Below are positions 38,504-47,306 of a stretch of DNA of 64,000 nucleotides, in pieces. Numbering within the stretch: the stretch's first letter is position 1; every line of letters begins with the position of its first letter. The notes under the pieces were generated by a model. The model saw only the letters and a list, made by a program, of their open reading frames with translations, was not told where the DNA came from and made no database searches. The position numbers and the translations under genes are program-made. Source of the DNA: Pseudomonadota bacterium (lineage in GTDB: Bacteria; Pseudomonadota; Gammaproteobacteria; UBA9214); assembly GCA_041395565.1 (NCBI GenBank), contig JAWLAI010000002.1:248001-312000 (forward strand). The letters run 5' to 3'.

Positions 38504-39172
38504 TTACTCGTCGCCGCCCAGCGCTCCTAGCAACTGCAGCAGACTCAGGAACAGGTTGTAGATGGACACGAACAGTGTCACCGTGGCCAGTATGTAGTTG
38601 GTCTCGCCGCCGTGGATGATCTCGCTGGTCTGGTACAGGATCATACCCGACATCAGCAGCACGAACATGGCGGAGACGGCCAGCGACAGGCCGGGCATGT
38701 GGAGGAACACGCTGGCGATGCCCGCCAGGAACGCCACCAGGATGCCGACCATCAGGAAACCGCCGATGAAGCTGAAATCCTTGCGGGTGGTCAGTACGTA
38801 ACCGGACAGGCCCAGGAAGATGATGCCGGTACCGCCCATGGCGGTCATAACGACCTGATCACCGTTTGGAATCGACAGGTACATGCTGATGATCGGGCCG
38901 AGCGTCAGTCCCATGAAGCCGGTCAGCGCAAACACGAACAGCAGGCCGAGGCCGCTGTTGCTGAAACGCGTGGTCAGGAAGAGCAGGCCGAAGTATCCCA
39001 CCATGGTGACGAGCATGCCCAGCGGAGGCATCTTGAAGGCGACGGCCGCGCCGGCGCATAAGGCGCTGAAGAGCAGGGTCATCGACAGCAGGGCATAGGT
39101 ATTGCGCAGCACCTTGTTGGTGGCCAGCACTGACTGTTCAGAACGGATTACGGTCTTTTCAATCATGCTCAT
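38504..39172 (-). CDS. BAX inhibitor-1/YccA family membrane protein
   Basis: The product is 222 residues with seven transmembrane helices. It shows the BI-1 family features ALTGFMGLTLGPIISMYL, a STxxx-like SGYVLTTRKDFSF, and a C-terminal TSEIIHGGETNYILATVTLFVSIYNLFLSLLQLLG in which the conserved aspartate pair is replaced in part by E and N. Escherichia coli YccA modulates FtsH proteolysis; other members leak Ca2+. The ATG at 39172 has AAGGAGTTAG 8-17 bases upstream. The longer frame to 39529 would run into the tRNA and is discarded. Confidence 0.92.
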   Translation of the reverse strand: MSMIEKTVIRSEQSVLATNKVLRNTYALLSMTLLFSALCAGAAVAFKMPPLGMLVTMVGYFGLLFLTTRFSNSGLGLLFVFALTGFMGLTLGPIISMYLSIPNGDQVVMTAMGGTGIIFLGLSGYVLTTRKDFSFIGGFLMVGILVAFLAGIASVFLHMPGLSLAVSAMFVLLMSGMILYQTSEIIHGGETNYILATVTLFVSIYNLFLSLLQLLGALGGDE

Positions 39173-39440
39173 GTTGTAGCTAACTCCTTGGCTGTTAAAC
39201 TTCGCTGCCGGATATGACAAGCAAATACCCGAGCGGTTCACTAAGAATATACAGCCACGCGCCAAACAGCAACTTGCTAAACACGTCATTTCCATGGCAA
39301 TTCGCTGGCCACGGCGCGGACGCTTCCGGTATTCTTCCGTGTCACGCCGCTGCCGGGCGAGCGGCCCGCCCGTCGGGAATCCGCCGGTGGAGCGACGCAG
39401 CGGCCGCCGGCAGCAAGCGGCAGGACGCTGGCCCAAACCA

Positions 39441-39528
39441 GGAGAGGTGGCTGAGTGGTCGAAAGCGGCGGTCTTGAAAACCGTTGACCGGCGACGGTCC
39501 GTGGGTTCGAATCCCACCCTCTCCGCCA
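39441..39528 (+). tRNA. tRNA-Ser (anticodon UGA)
   Basis: The acceptor stem is GGAGAGG (39441-39447) with CCTCTCC (39518-39524), then discriminator G and encoded CCA (39526-39528). The anticodon loop CTTGAAA places UGA at 39475-39477. The T-arm is GTGGGTTCGAATCCCAC, and a long variable arm (GACCGGCGACGGTC region) is typical of tRNA-Ser. It decodes UCA and related codons. Confidence 0.97.
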
Positions 39529-39794
39529 TATCGAGCGCACGACGGCCCCGGCGGGATCAGTCGTAGAGCGCAGCACGCAGGGCAGACCCGCACCCGAGCC
39601 AGGTTCGATCCGGTCTACGCCGCGCGCAGGCGCGGCCTTGATCCGGTGCCGGCGGTACAAACAACCTCAGGTTTGGCGTGCCAGTGTAATCGAGCCGTGC
39701 AGGGTGTGCCGATGCGCCATCCGCGACTACGGCTCGTTCCGGCGATCAGCATATTGGCAACAGGAGCACAGCAGGCCGGCAGCGGCATGGGATC

Positions 39795-41756
39795 ATGTGT
39801 GGTATAGCAGGCATCAGCAACCTGGGCGAGGGTCCTCACATCGATCAGGCGCTGCTCGAAGCGATGGTAGGCATGCTGCGTCATCGCGGGCCGGACGGCA
39901 CGGGCTACTATCGCGATGCCGTGACGGGTCTGGGTCATGCACGCCTCAGTATCATCGACCTGGACGGCGGGCAACAGCCGATCCACAACGAGGATAAAAC
40001 CGTCTGGGTCGCATTCAACGGCGAAATCTTCAACTACATCGAACTGCGCGAAGCGCTGATCACGCGCGGCCACCGGTTCTACACCCGAACGGATACCGAG
40101 GTCCTCGTGCATCTGTACGAGGAGTACGGAACGGATTTCGTGACCCGGCTCAACGGGCAGTTTGCGATCGCGCTGTGGGACTGCGCCAGGAAGCGCCTGA
40201 TACTGGTACGGGACCGCCCCGGGATCCTGCCCCTGTTCTATGCGCAGGACGGTGACCGGCTGCTGTTCGCCTCCGAGGTAAAGGCCTTGCTGTCCGGCCT
40301 GGGACGGCGTCCCGAGTTGAACGTTGATGCGCTCGATCAGCTACTGACATTCTGGGCGCCCGTAGCTCCGGACACCATGTTTACGGGCGTCAGGTCCCTT
40401 GGTCCCGGCGAAATGCTGGTCGTGCATGCCGGCCGCGTGACGCGGCTCCGCTACTGGGACTGGCAGTTCCCGGAGGACAACGCCTATCACCAGGGAAACA
40501 TCGAGACACAGGCCGAGGAACTGCACGCGTTGCTCACCGATGCAACACGTATTCGCCTGCGCTCCGACGTGCCGGTGGGCGCCTATCTGTCGGGCGGCCT
40601 GGATTCCTCGGTACTGGCTGCGTTGATTCAGCATGTCAGCACTGCGCCGTTGCGCACCTTCTCCATCCGCTTCGACGATCCGGGGCTGGACGAGGGCCGC
40701 TATCAACGGCTGATGATCGAGCATCTGCAGGTGGATCACCGCATGGTGCAATGCGGTCAGGACGCGATCGCAGCGCGCTTTCTCGACGCAATCTGGCACA
40801 TCGAGAGCCCCGTAGTGCGCATGGCACCGGTGCCGATGGGCATACTTTCCGGGTTGGTGCGCAGCGAACACTACAAGGTGGTGCTTACGGGTGAGGGCGC
40901 CGACGAGGTCCTGGGCGGTTACGACATTTTCAAGGAATCCAAGATCCGCCAGTTCTGGGCGCGCGATCCGGCCTCGCACTGCCGCCCCCTGCTGCTGAAA
41001 AGGCTCTATCCCTACCTCGACATGAGCCAGGCGAGTTCGCTGAACTACCTGCAGAGTTTTTTCGGCGCAGGGCTCGATCAGCCTGATTCCCCGTTTTTTT
41101 CGCATATCCCGCGCTGGAACACCACGGCCAGGTGCAAGGAGTTCTTCTCTGCACAGACCCGCGAGCGACTGGCAGACGATGCCGTCGGGCGCATTACCAG
41201 AACCTTGCCCTCCGCGCTGGACGCGTGGCATCCGTTCAACCGCGCCCAGTACCTGGAGGCCAGGTCGCTGCTGGCAGGATACCTGCTGTCGGCTCAGGGT
41301 GACCGCATGCTGATGCAGCATTCGGTGGAGGGGCGCTACCCCTTCCTCGATCACCGGGTCATCGAATACTGCAATCGCCTGGACCCGAGACTCAAGATGC
41401 GGGTCCTGAACGAGAAATTCCTGCTCAAGCGGGCCATGCGGCGTTACCTGCCGGACGCCATCCTCGAACGCTACAAGCAACCCTACCGTGCGCCGGACAT
41501 CCCGAGTTTCTGCTCGGCACAGGCACCCGCCTACGTCGATGCCCTGCTCGACGATGCCATGATCCGCCGCACCGGCTATTTTGACAGCCGCAAGGTACAG
41601 CTGCTGCGCGCCAAGATCCGGCGGGGGAGGGCAATCGGCTACAAGGACAACATGGCCTTCAGCAGCATTCTCTCGACACAGGCCTGGCATCACCTGTTCG
41701 TGGACCAGTTCGAGCAGCGGATCAAGCTCCCAGGCCACCGTGCCGATATCGTCTAA
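39795..41756 (+). CDS. asnB: Glutamine-hydrolysing asparagine synthetase family protein
   Basis: The product is 653 residues. The N-terminal glutaminase domain begins with the nucleophile Cys2 (MCGIAGISN), with RHRGPDG, VAFNGEIFNY and RTDTEVLVHLY; the synthetase domain has the ATP loop AYLSGGLDSSVLAALI (about 257-272). The linker motif usually R-D-R-x-G-x-K-P-L is RDRPGILPLFY here. Such AsnB paralogues often amidate carboxyls in O-antigens, lasso-type peptides or natural products rather than making asparagine. The downstream ACP, adenylating ligase and NAD-synthetase homologue (gaps 22, 7 and 3 bases) favour a specialised pathway. Confidence 0.9.
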   Translation: MCGIAGISNLGEGPHIDQALLEAMVGMLRHRGPDGTGYYRDAVTGLGHARLSIIDLDGGQQPIHNEDKTVWVAFNGEIFNYIELREALITRGHRFYTRTDTEVLVHLYEEYGTDFVTRLNGQFAIALWDCARKRLILVRDRPGILPLFYAQDGDRLLFASEVKALLSGLGRRPELNVDALDQLLTFWAPVAPDTMFTGVRSLGPGEMLVVHAGRVTRLRYWDWQFPEDNAYHQGNIETQAEELHALLTDATRIRLRSDVPVGAYLSGGLDSSVLAALIQHVSTAPLRTFSIRFDDPGLDEGRYQRLMIEHLQVDHRMVQCGQDAIAARFLDAIWHIESPVVRMAPVPMGILSGLVRSEHYKVVLTGEGADEVLGGYDIFKESKIRQFWARDPASHCRPLLLKRLYPYLDMSQASSLNYLQSFFGAGLDQPDSPFFSHIPRWNTTARCKEFFSAQTRERLADDAVGRITRTLPSALDAWHPFNRAQYLEARSLLAGYLLSAQGDRMLMQHSVEGRYPFLDHRVIEYCNRLDPRLKMRVLNEKFLLKRAMRRYLPDAILERYKQPYRAPDIPSFCSAQAPAYVDALLDDAMIRRTGYFDSRKVQLLRAKIRRGRAIGYKDNMAFSSILSTQAWHHLFVDQFEQRIKLPGHRADIV

Positions 41757-41778
41757 TCAATCAGTTAGGTGTTTTCAC

Positions 41779-42033
41779 ATGTTGCCAGAACGCCAGGTGC
41801 GCGAGTACATCCTCGAAAACTATCTGTTTACCGACGATGAATCCGCGTTAACGAATTCCGATTCCTTCCTGGAATTGGGCATACTCGATTCCACCGGCAT
41901 CCTCGAGGTCATTCTGTTCCTGGAAGAGGAATTCGGCATCAAGGTGGCACCCGAGGAAATGATTCCTGAGAACCTCGATTCGGTCGAACGGATCGTCAAC
42001 TTCATAGGGCAAAAGCAGCGCAGCGTCAGCTGA
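41779..42033 (+). CDS. Stand-alone acyl/peptidyl carrier protein
   Basis: The product is 84 residues and very acidic. The phosphopantetheine site is Ser38 in ELGILDSTGILEVILFLEEEFGI; it reads DST rather than the DSL of fatty-acid ACP, and resembles carrier proteins of D-alanylation (DltC) or specialised clusters. It starts at 41779 after asnB, with AGTTAGGTG upstream, and is followed 7 bases later by an adenylating ligase that would be its natural loading partner. Confidence 0.9.
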   Translation: MLPERQVREYILENYLFTDDESALTNSDSFLELGILDSTGILEVILFLEEEFGIKVAPEEMIPENLDSVERIVNFIGQKQRSVS

Positions 42034-42040
42034 TTGCGAC

Positions 42041-43576
42041 ATGACCGACACGCTCGCAAGCCTACTTCACGCCTCGGTACAGCGCACACCCGACAATGCC
42101 GCCCTGGTGCACAGGGACACACGCCTGAGCTACGGAGCGCTGTGGGAGCAGGCCAGCATCATGGCCGGCTTGCTCCGTGCATCCGGCCTGCGGCCCGGGG
42201 CGCACGTTGCCCTGTTGCTGGATAATTCGCCGGTCTATGCAATCGCCTACTACGGAGTGATGCTGGCCGGCGGCGTGGTGGTCGCCCTGAACACGGCAAG
42301 CCGGGCACGTGATCTCGCCAACTGGATCCGGCACAGCGAATCGCAATGGCTGATCGCCAGCCATCGGCATCCCGAGCTCCGGTCACTGGTCGTTCAGCTG
42401 GGGACCTCGATACGTTGGATCGATACCGGACCAGCGGACGCCTGCAACACGCCGGAGCCTTATGCGCGCTGGACGGCCATCGTCACCGACGGCGGCCTGC
42501 GCGGCGAGTTGCCCGGGCAGCCGGCTGCGGCGGAGCTGGCCGCGATCATCTATACCTCCGGCACGACCGGTCAGCCCAAGGGCGTCATGCTCAGCCACCG
42601 GAACCTGTGTGCAAACACCCGTTCCATCCTGTCCTACCTTGACCTCACGTCCGGCGACAGTGTCATGAACGTCCTGCCATTCCATTATTCCTACGGCAAC
42701 TCGGTGCTGCACACCCACCTCGCCGTCGGCGCGAGCGTGGTGCTGGAGAACAGCCTGCTCTATCCGCACGAGGTCGTTGCCACCATGGCGGCCGCGCGGG
42801 TCACGGGATTCGCGGGCGTGCCATCGACCTTCAGCCTGCTGCTGCAGCGGGTGCGGCTGGCGGATTACGATCTGTCCAACCTGCGTTATGCTACCCAGGC
42901 GGGTGGCCCAATGACAGCGGCTGCGATCCGGCAATGGCGCAGCGCATTGCCACATACGCGCTTCTTCGTCATGTACGGCCAGACCGAGGCCAGTGCGCGG
43001 CTGACATACCTGCCACCCGCCATGCTGGACAGCAAGATGGGATCGGTGGGCGTCGCCATACCCGGTGTGAGCATCCGCGTCGTGGACCGCCAGGGCAATC
43101 CCGTGCCACCTGGAAGCGTCGGGGAAATCCAGGCGCGCGGCGAAAATATCATGCTGGGCTACTGGAAGGACGGGACGTCGACTGCGGCCTGTATTGCCGA
43201 CGGCTGGTTGCGCACGGGTGATCTGGCCAGTTGCGATGAAGACGGCTATCTCTACCTGGCCGGGCGGACTTCGGACATGATCAAGTGCGGGGCGAACCGT
43301 ATCAGCCCGGCTGAGATCGAGGAGATCCTACTGGAACTCGAGGGTGTCGAGGAGGTGGCTGCCGTGGGCATACCCGACGCGATACTGGGACAGAGCATCA
43401 AGGCGGTGGTAGTCCTGGCATCCGGTTACGAACCCGACGCAAGGCGTATCAAGCGGCACTGTCGTGAGCATCTGGCGGGCTACAAGGTGCCGAAGATCAT
43501 CGAATTCGCGCGCGCGATTCCAAAAACAGCAACTGGCAAGGTGCAGCGCTTCAGGCTGCAGGACGCACCGGAGTAG
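42041..43576 (+). CDS. AMP-forming acyl/aminoacyl ligase (ANL superfamily)
   Basis: The product is 511 residues, a complete ANL fold. It carries A3 IIYTSGTTGQPKGVMLSHRN (about 170-189), A5 FVMYGQTEASAR (about 308), A7 DGWLRTGDLASCDEDGYLYLAGRTSDMIKCGANRISPAEIE (about 385-425) and the catalytic Lys in KTATGKVQR near the end. It activates a carboxylate as an adenylate and transfers it to a thiol, most likely the neighbouring carrier protein. The substrate is not predictable by eye; the family resembles fatty-acyl/long-chain ligases of exopolysaccharide and exosortase-type clusters. Confidence 0.9.
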   Translation: MTDTLASLLHASVQRTPDNAALVHRDTRLSYGALWEQASIMAGLLRASGLRPGAHVALLLDNSPVYAIAYYGVMLAGGVVVALNTASRARDLANWIRHSESQWLIASHRHPELRSLVVQLGTSIRWIDTGPADACNTPEPYARWTAIVTDGGLRGELPGQPAAAELAAIIYTSGTTGQPKGVMLSHRNLCANTRSILSYLDLTSGDSVMNVLPFHYSYGNSVLHTHLAVGASVVLENSLLYPHEVVATMAAARVTGFAGVPSTFSLLLQRVRLADYDLSNLRYATQAGGPMTAAAIRQWRSALPHTRFFVMYGQTEASARLTYLPPAMLDSKMGSVGVAIPGVSIRVVDRQGNPVPPGSVGEIQARGENIMLGYWKDGTSTAACIADGWLRTGDLASCDEDGYLYLAGRTSDMIKCGANRISPAEIEEILLELEGVEEVAAVGIPDAILGQSIKAVVVLASGYEPDARRIKRHCREHLAGYKVPKIIEFARAIPKTATGKVQRFRLQDAPE

Positions 43577-43579
43577 AAC

Positions 43580-44578
43580 ATGACGCAACAGACTGGCAGC
43601 GGCTTCGCCGCGGACGTATTGAATCTGGATTGCGCGGCGGAAGCCGGGCGTATCGCAGCACGCCTGAAACAGATCCTGCGCGAGGACCTGCACCGGCGCG
43701 GCCTGGTGGTCGCCATTTCCGGTGGCATCGACAGTTCGGTCAGCGCTGCATTGTGTGTGCATGCGTTGGGCAGTCGCAAGGTCTTCGGCCTGCTGTTGCC
43801 AGAGCGCGACTCGTCGCCGCACAGCCTGCAACGCGGCAGGCTCCTCGCGGAGCACCTCGGCATCTCCTATCTGGTACACGATATCGCACCCACGCTGGAA
43901 GCGATCGGCTGCTATCACTGGCGCGACGAGGCCATTCGGGCCGTGGCGCCGGCATACGGTGACGGCTGGAAAAACAAGATCGTCATCCGCGGCGGGGCCC
44001 ATGGCCAGGTGAATCACTTCGCGCTCGTGGTCCGCGCCCCGGACGGGCTGACACAGGAATATCAACTGCCGCTGCGGGAGTATCTCCAGATCGTCGCGGC
44101 CACCAACTACAAGCAGCGGATCCGCAAGACCATCGAATACTTCCATGCCGACCGGCTGAACTATGCGGTTATCGGGACCCCCAACAGGCTCGAATACGAC
44201 CAGGGTTTCTTCGTGAAGAACGGGGATGGAGCGGCCGACGTCAAGCCCATAGCCCATCTCTACAAGACCCAGGTATATGCCATGTCACGCCACCTCGGAT
44301 TACCCGAGGAGATCTGCTCGGCAACGCCGACCACGGACACCTACAGCCTGGAACAGGGTCAGGATGAATTCTATTTCGCGCTGCCCTACGACAAGATGGA
44401 TATCGCGCTCTGGGCTCACAACCACGGCATACCGGCAGGCGAGCTGGCTCCGGCGCTGGACCTGGCGCCAACAGCTGCGGAGTTCATCTACCGGGACATC
44501 GAGGCGAAACGCCGCGCTACCCGCTACCTGCATGCCGCTCCGGTCCTGGTGGCGACCGTTCCGGAACTGCACCAATAG
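43580..44578 (+). CDS. nadE: NAD synthetase family protein (ammonia-dependent type)
   Basis: The product is 332 residues without a glutaminase domain. The PP-loop is VVAISGGIDSSVSAAL (about 39-54). NAD-synthetase signatures follow: YAVIGTPNRLEYDQGFFVKNGDGAADVKPIAHLYKTQVYAMSRHLGLPEEI (about 195-245). An inserted, long segment (YHWRDEAIRAVAPAYGDGWKNKIVIRGG, then YQLPLREYLQIVAATNYKQRIRK) is not in housekeeping NadE. The position at the end of an asnB-ACP-ligase operon suggests a paralogue that uses ATP to activate another carboxylate, with ammonia, rather than housekeeping NAD synthesis. This is the least certain assignment in the cluster. Confidence 0.82.
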   Translation: MTQQTGSGFAADVLNLDCAAEAGRIAARLKQILREDLHRRGLVVAISGGIDSSVSAALCVHALGSRKVFGLLLPERDSSPHSLQRGRLLAEHLGISYLVHDIAPTLEAIGCYHWRDEAIRAVAPAYGDGWKNKIVIRGGAHGQVNHFALVVRAPDGLTQEYQLPLREYLQIVAATNYKQRIRKTIEYFHADRLNYAVIGTPNRLEYDQGFFVKNGDGAADVKPIAHLYKTQVYAMSRHLGLPEEICSATPTTDTYSLEQGQDEFYFALPYDKMDIALWAHNHGIPAGELAPALDLAPTAAEFIYRDIEAKRRATRYLHAAPVLVATVPELHQ

Positions 44579-44599
44579 TGGCTGTCGCGTGGCGGTCGA

Positions 44600-45460
44600 C
44601 TAGCGGTGCGCCGGCGCCTGCCGTGGCGTCAGACTGGCGAGGAACCCCAGCAGTTTCGCGGCGACATACGCCTGTGCCGGCGCATTCAGATGCCCGTCAT
44701 CCGGCGTGTACTCGGGTGCCAGCGCAAAGTAGGTGCGGCCGCCGTCTTCGAATGTCACCCGCGTTCCGTCCGGCCGTGTCGATTCCAGGCGCGCGAGATC
44801 GAACAGCGGTTCCCTGCCCAGATACGCCTGGCGCAGCAGTTCGTTGTACTCGTGGCGCTTAATATTGTCTGCATGGCCACTGATGTCGCGGCCGATGAGT
44901 TGCTTCACCCAGGCCTTGGGGCCGCGCTGCAGGACCGTCAGCGGCGCGGTCACATGAACGAAGGTGATGTCCGGATGTGCCGCCCTGAGCGCCGCCAATG
45001 TCTCCTGATAATGTCGGAATACGGTCTGGACATCTGCAGCAGGGCCAATGTCGAGGTAACAGTACTTGGCAAACGCGAAATCCATGCGGGGCAGGGCTGC
45101 AACCGTGGCGGCGAAGTCGCGGTTCTTGGCAGCGGGGTCTGCATTGCTGCCGATGTAGGAATCCGCGAACCAGCCATCATCCCCCAGCGCCGCGGGTGAT
45201 TCTGCCGTACCAGACGATCCCAGATGCACGAAATTGAGGTGCAGGTCGGGATTCGCTGCGGCAAGCCGATGCATACCTGCCAGAATGTTTTGGCCGACAG
45301 ACTGGTGCCCGAAATAGATCCGCTGCCTGGCCAGCACCGCCAATTGTCCTGCGTCGATGTCGTTCATAGCCTGCCTGGTCCTTTCCTCCAGCACCCTGTG
45401 ATCCTGGCCGCACGCTGTTGCAAGCAGACCCAGCGCGATCCCCAACCATGCCGATTTCAT
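44600..45460 (-). CDS. SGNH-type hydrolase lipoprotein
   Basis: The product is 286 residues; signal peptide MKSAWLGIALGLLATAC has a lipobox with Cys17. The N-terminal block IYFGHQSVGQNILAGMH (about 48-64) carries the probable nucleophile Ser in GHQSVG, the next block NFVHLGSSGTAES supplies a conserved Gly, and DDGHLNAPAQAYVAA near the C-terminus provides Asp-x-x-His. That is the SGNH/GDSL arrangement, in a subfamily whose first block is GHQSV rather than GDS. It may deacetylate or deacylate a surface glycan. The ATG at 45460 is preferred over the GTG at 45469. It is convergent with nadE. Confidence 0.75.
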   Translation of the reverse strand: MKSAWLGIALGLLATACGQDHRVLEERTRQAMNDIDAGQLAVLARQRIYFGHQSVGQNILAGMHRLAAANPDLHLNFVHLGSSGTAESPAALGDDGWFADSYIGSNADPAAKNRDFAATVAALPRMDFAFAKYCYLDIGPAADVQTVFRHYQETLAALRAAHPDITFVHVTAPLTVLQRGPKAWVKQLIGRDISGHADNIKRHEYNELLRQAYLGREPLFDLARLESTRPDGTRVTFEDGGRTYFALAPEYTPDDGHLNAPAQAYVAAKLLGFLASLTPRQAPAHR

Positions 45461-45516
45461 TGCAGCCACGACGAGGCTTCTCCTGCCACGATTCCCATGC
45501 CTGGCCGGTCAGGGCA

Positions 45517-46110
45517 TCAGGTTGCAGCCCGTCGCTGCCGTGGCTGCGATTCAGGTTCAGCCCCGACTCGCAGCGGTTTTGCGGGATTGCCGGCGATGGT
45601 CAGGCCGGCGGGTATATTCCTGGTCACGATGGAGCCGGGATAGATAGAAACATCGTCGCCGACAGAGACGCCCTTGGCGATGATGCTGCGCGCACCGATC
45701 GATACCCGATCCCCAATCCGGACACGGCACTGTTCCGGGCGCTCCTGCGGCGGACCACGGTCCGGTGTGATGGCGTGGAAATCGGTATCCATGATCCCGG
45801 ATTCCTCCATCAGCAGGTCATCGCCGATGCTGATTCCATGGCTCGAAGAAATCCTCCCGGCATACAATCTGGCGCGTGCGCCGATCGAGATCTCCGCATC
45901 CGGGCTATGGGTATACAGGGTCACGTAATGACGGTTGTCACCCGGGATCCCGGCCACCACACAATCATCCCCGAGTCGGACCCTGCCCGCGCCACAGATC
46001 TCGAGTTTGCAGTAAAGCCGCAGCCCCCTGCCGATACAGATACGCGAGCCTCTGCCGGTTTGGGAGATACGGAACAGCATTCCGCGCAGCCGTGCAAGCA
46101 AGTCCCTCAT
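45517..46110 (-). CDS. Left-handed beta-helix (hexapeptide) acyltransferase, WbbJ-like
   Basis: The product is 197 residues with hexapeptide-repeat coils ([LIV]-G-x4 pattern: VRLGDDCVVAGI, ISIGARARLYAGRI, ISIGDDLLMEESGIMDTDFHAI, VRIGDRVSIGARSIIAKGVSVGDDVSIYPGSIVTRNIPAGLTIAGNPAK). The final NIPAGLTIAGNPAK is the family signature near the acyl-CoA site, and His in DFHAI is a candidate catalytic base. It overlaps the next acyltransferase gene upstream (stop 46107) by 4 bases. It probably O- or N-acylates a surface sugar. Confidence 0.85.
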   Translation of the reverse strand: MRDLLARLRGMLFRISQTGRGSRICIGRGLRLYCKLEICGAGRVRLGDDCVVAGIPGDNRHYVTLYTHSPDAEISIGARARLYAGRISSSHGISIGDDLLMEESGIMDTDFHAITPDRGPPQERPEQCRVRIGDRVSIGARSIIAKGVSVGDDVSIYPGSIVTRNIPAGLTIAGNPAKPLRVGAEPESQPRQRRAAT

Positions 46111-46745
46111 GTCACCCTCAGCAGATTTTCGATGCGTTCGATGCTCAGGAAGCGATCGACCGGATTACCGAAAGCCACATGCCTCGAAGGCACGCGCTGC
46201 CGGCAGCACACGGCGCCCAGACTCAACACGCTCTCATCACCGACATGGCATCCGTCGAGTGCGACCGTCTGGCTCGAGAGCCAGCTCTGGCTGCCCAGCG
46301 TAATTCCCTCCGGGACCGCAGGTTCGGCGGATGCACGCCCGGAATGCGACCCGCTGCGGGACCAGAACGGTGTATCCTGGACCAAGCAGTTGGCGAACAT
46401 GGCCTGTGCGCCGATGGTGACGCGGTTCTTGCAACGGATGGTAATGCCACCGAGATTGCAGCGCGGGCCTATCTCCACCTTCGCATCAGCAGACAGGGTG
46501 GTGATGTTGAGGCCATCGAAAACATTCCAGCGCACGGCACAACCGCGCCCGATGAAAACCGCGCCCGGTCCCTGGATACTCACCGGTGCCGACACCAGAA
46601 ACGGCAGCTGAATCCGGACCTGTCTCCGGAACAGGCGGAAAAAGACCGCGTAGGCGGTACCCCGCAGCGCTGCCGTTGCCCACTCTAGTACGTAACGCGG
46701 ATTGGAGCGCAGTTTCTGTATGGCTCGGGTTAGCAGGTGTGTCAT
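46107..46745 (-). CDS. Left-handed beta-helix acyltransferase with N-terminal hydrophobic helix
   Basis: The product is 212 residues. A basic, hydrophobic N-terminus (LRGTAYAVFFRLFRRQVRIQLPFLV) precedes hexapeptide coils (APVSIQGPGAVFIGRGCAVRWN, AKVEIGPRCNLGGITIRCKNRVTIGAQAMF, ITLGSQSWLSSQTVALDGCHVGDESVLSLGAVC). The last coil ends VAFGNPVDRFL, in place of the usual GNPAK. It starts the two-gene acyltransferase unit, with 560 bases of non-coding sequence upstream. Confidence 0.8.
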   Translation of the reverse strand: MTHLLTRAIQKLRSNPRYVLEWATAALRGTAYAVFFRLFRRQVRIQLPFLVSAPVSIQGPGAVFIGRGCAVRWNVFDGLNITTLSADAKVEIGPRCNLGGITIRCKNRVTIGAQAMFANCLVQDTPFWSRSGSHSGRASAEPAVPEGITLGSQSWLSSQTVALDGCHVGDESVLSLGAVCCRQRVPSRHVAFGNPVDRFLSIERIENLLRVT

Positions 46746-47306
46746 AGTCTTGGTACGCGATGTGGGCGCAGGGATAGACGCTGTCCAGGATCGGTATCGG
46801 CCAGCCCAGTGAGTGATTCAGCGCGCCCGACCGGCAGCGATCCGCGCATTAACGGCAGCACCTCGGCGCTTCGACCCATTATAACAACCATATCATTCAT
46901 TATCATAGGGTTAAGACAGAGATCGCGAGCGGCCCCGGCGCTGGCACGAGCGTGCAGGTGGGGCAAGCACAGCGCCTTCCGGCCGGTGTCAGCAGACACG
47001 CAGCTGCTGCTGCAAACCTCACGACAGGCATATCCGGACGCAGATCCCGCTAGCGGAGGCCGGCGTTGTTTGTCGAATAACGGCCCTACGGCAGTGCAGG
47101 CAGTGCGCGGGCATTGACTCCGGCCATCCTAGACTGCAAAGTCAGCAGCACGTGATCGGCAATAAGCCCACACCAGCGGGGTTTTATCCTGCGGGTCTGT
47201 CATGACATCCTGCGACGATTCAGTACAAACCTGATCATGCATCGAGTAACATTGCCCATCCTCATGAATTAAATAGTTTTTCATCCACTCCCCGCGCGGC
47301 ACGGAC
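46746..47306. other. Intergenic region without a recognisable gene
   Basis: This 561-base gap separates the acyltransferase unit (minus strand) from the haem cytochrome operon (plus strand), so it must hold divergent promoters. I see no ORF with coding character, tRNA, riboswitch or strong repeat. An AT-rich stretch (ATAACAACCATATCATTCATTATCATAGGG, partly within 46879-46910) and another near 47265-47280 (GAATTAAATAGTTTTT) are possible promoter areas, without a clear -35/-10 pair. Confidence 0.4.

Noticed and set aside
38504..39529. Long frame extending the BAX inhibitor-1 gene to 39529
   Set aside because: The extra part overlaps tRNA-Ser on the opposite strand; the ATG at 39172 has a strong ribosome-binding site and the family's start.
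45418..46611. 397-codon plus-strand frame across the two acyltransferase genes
   Set aside because: No domains; the minus-strand hexapeptide repeats are clear and the two genes overlap by ATGA.
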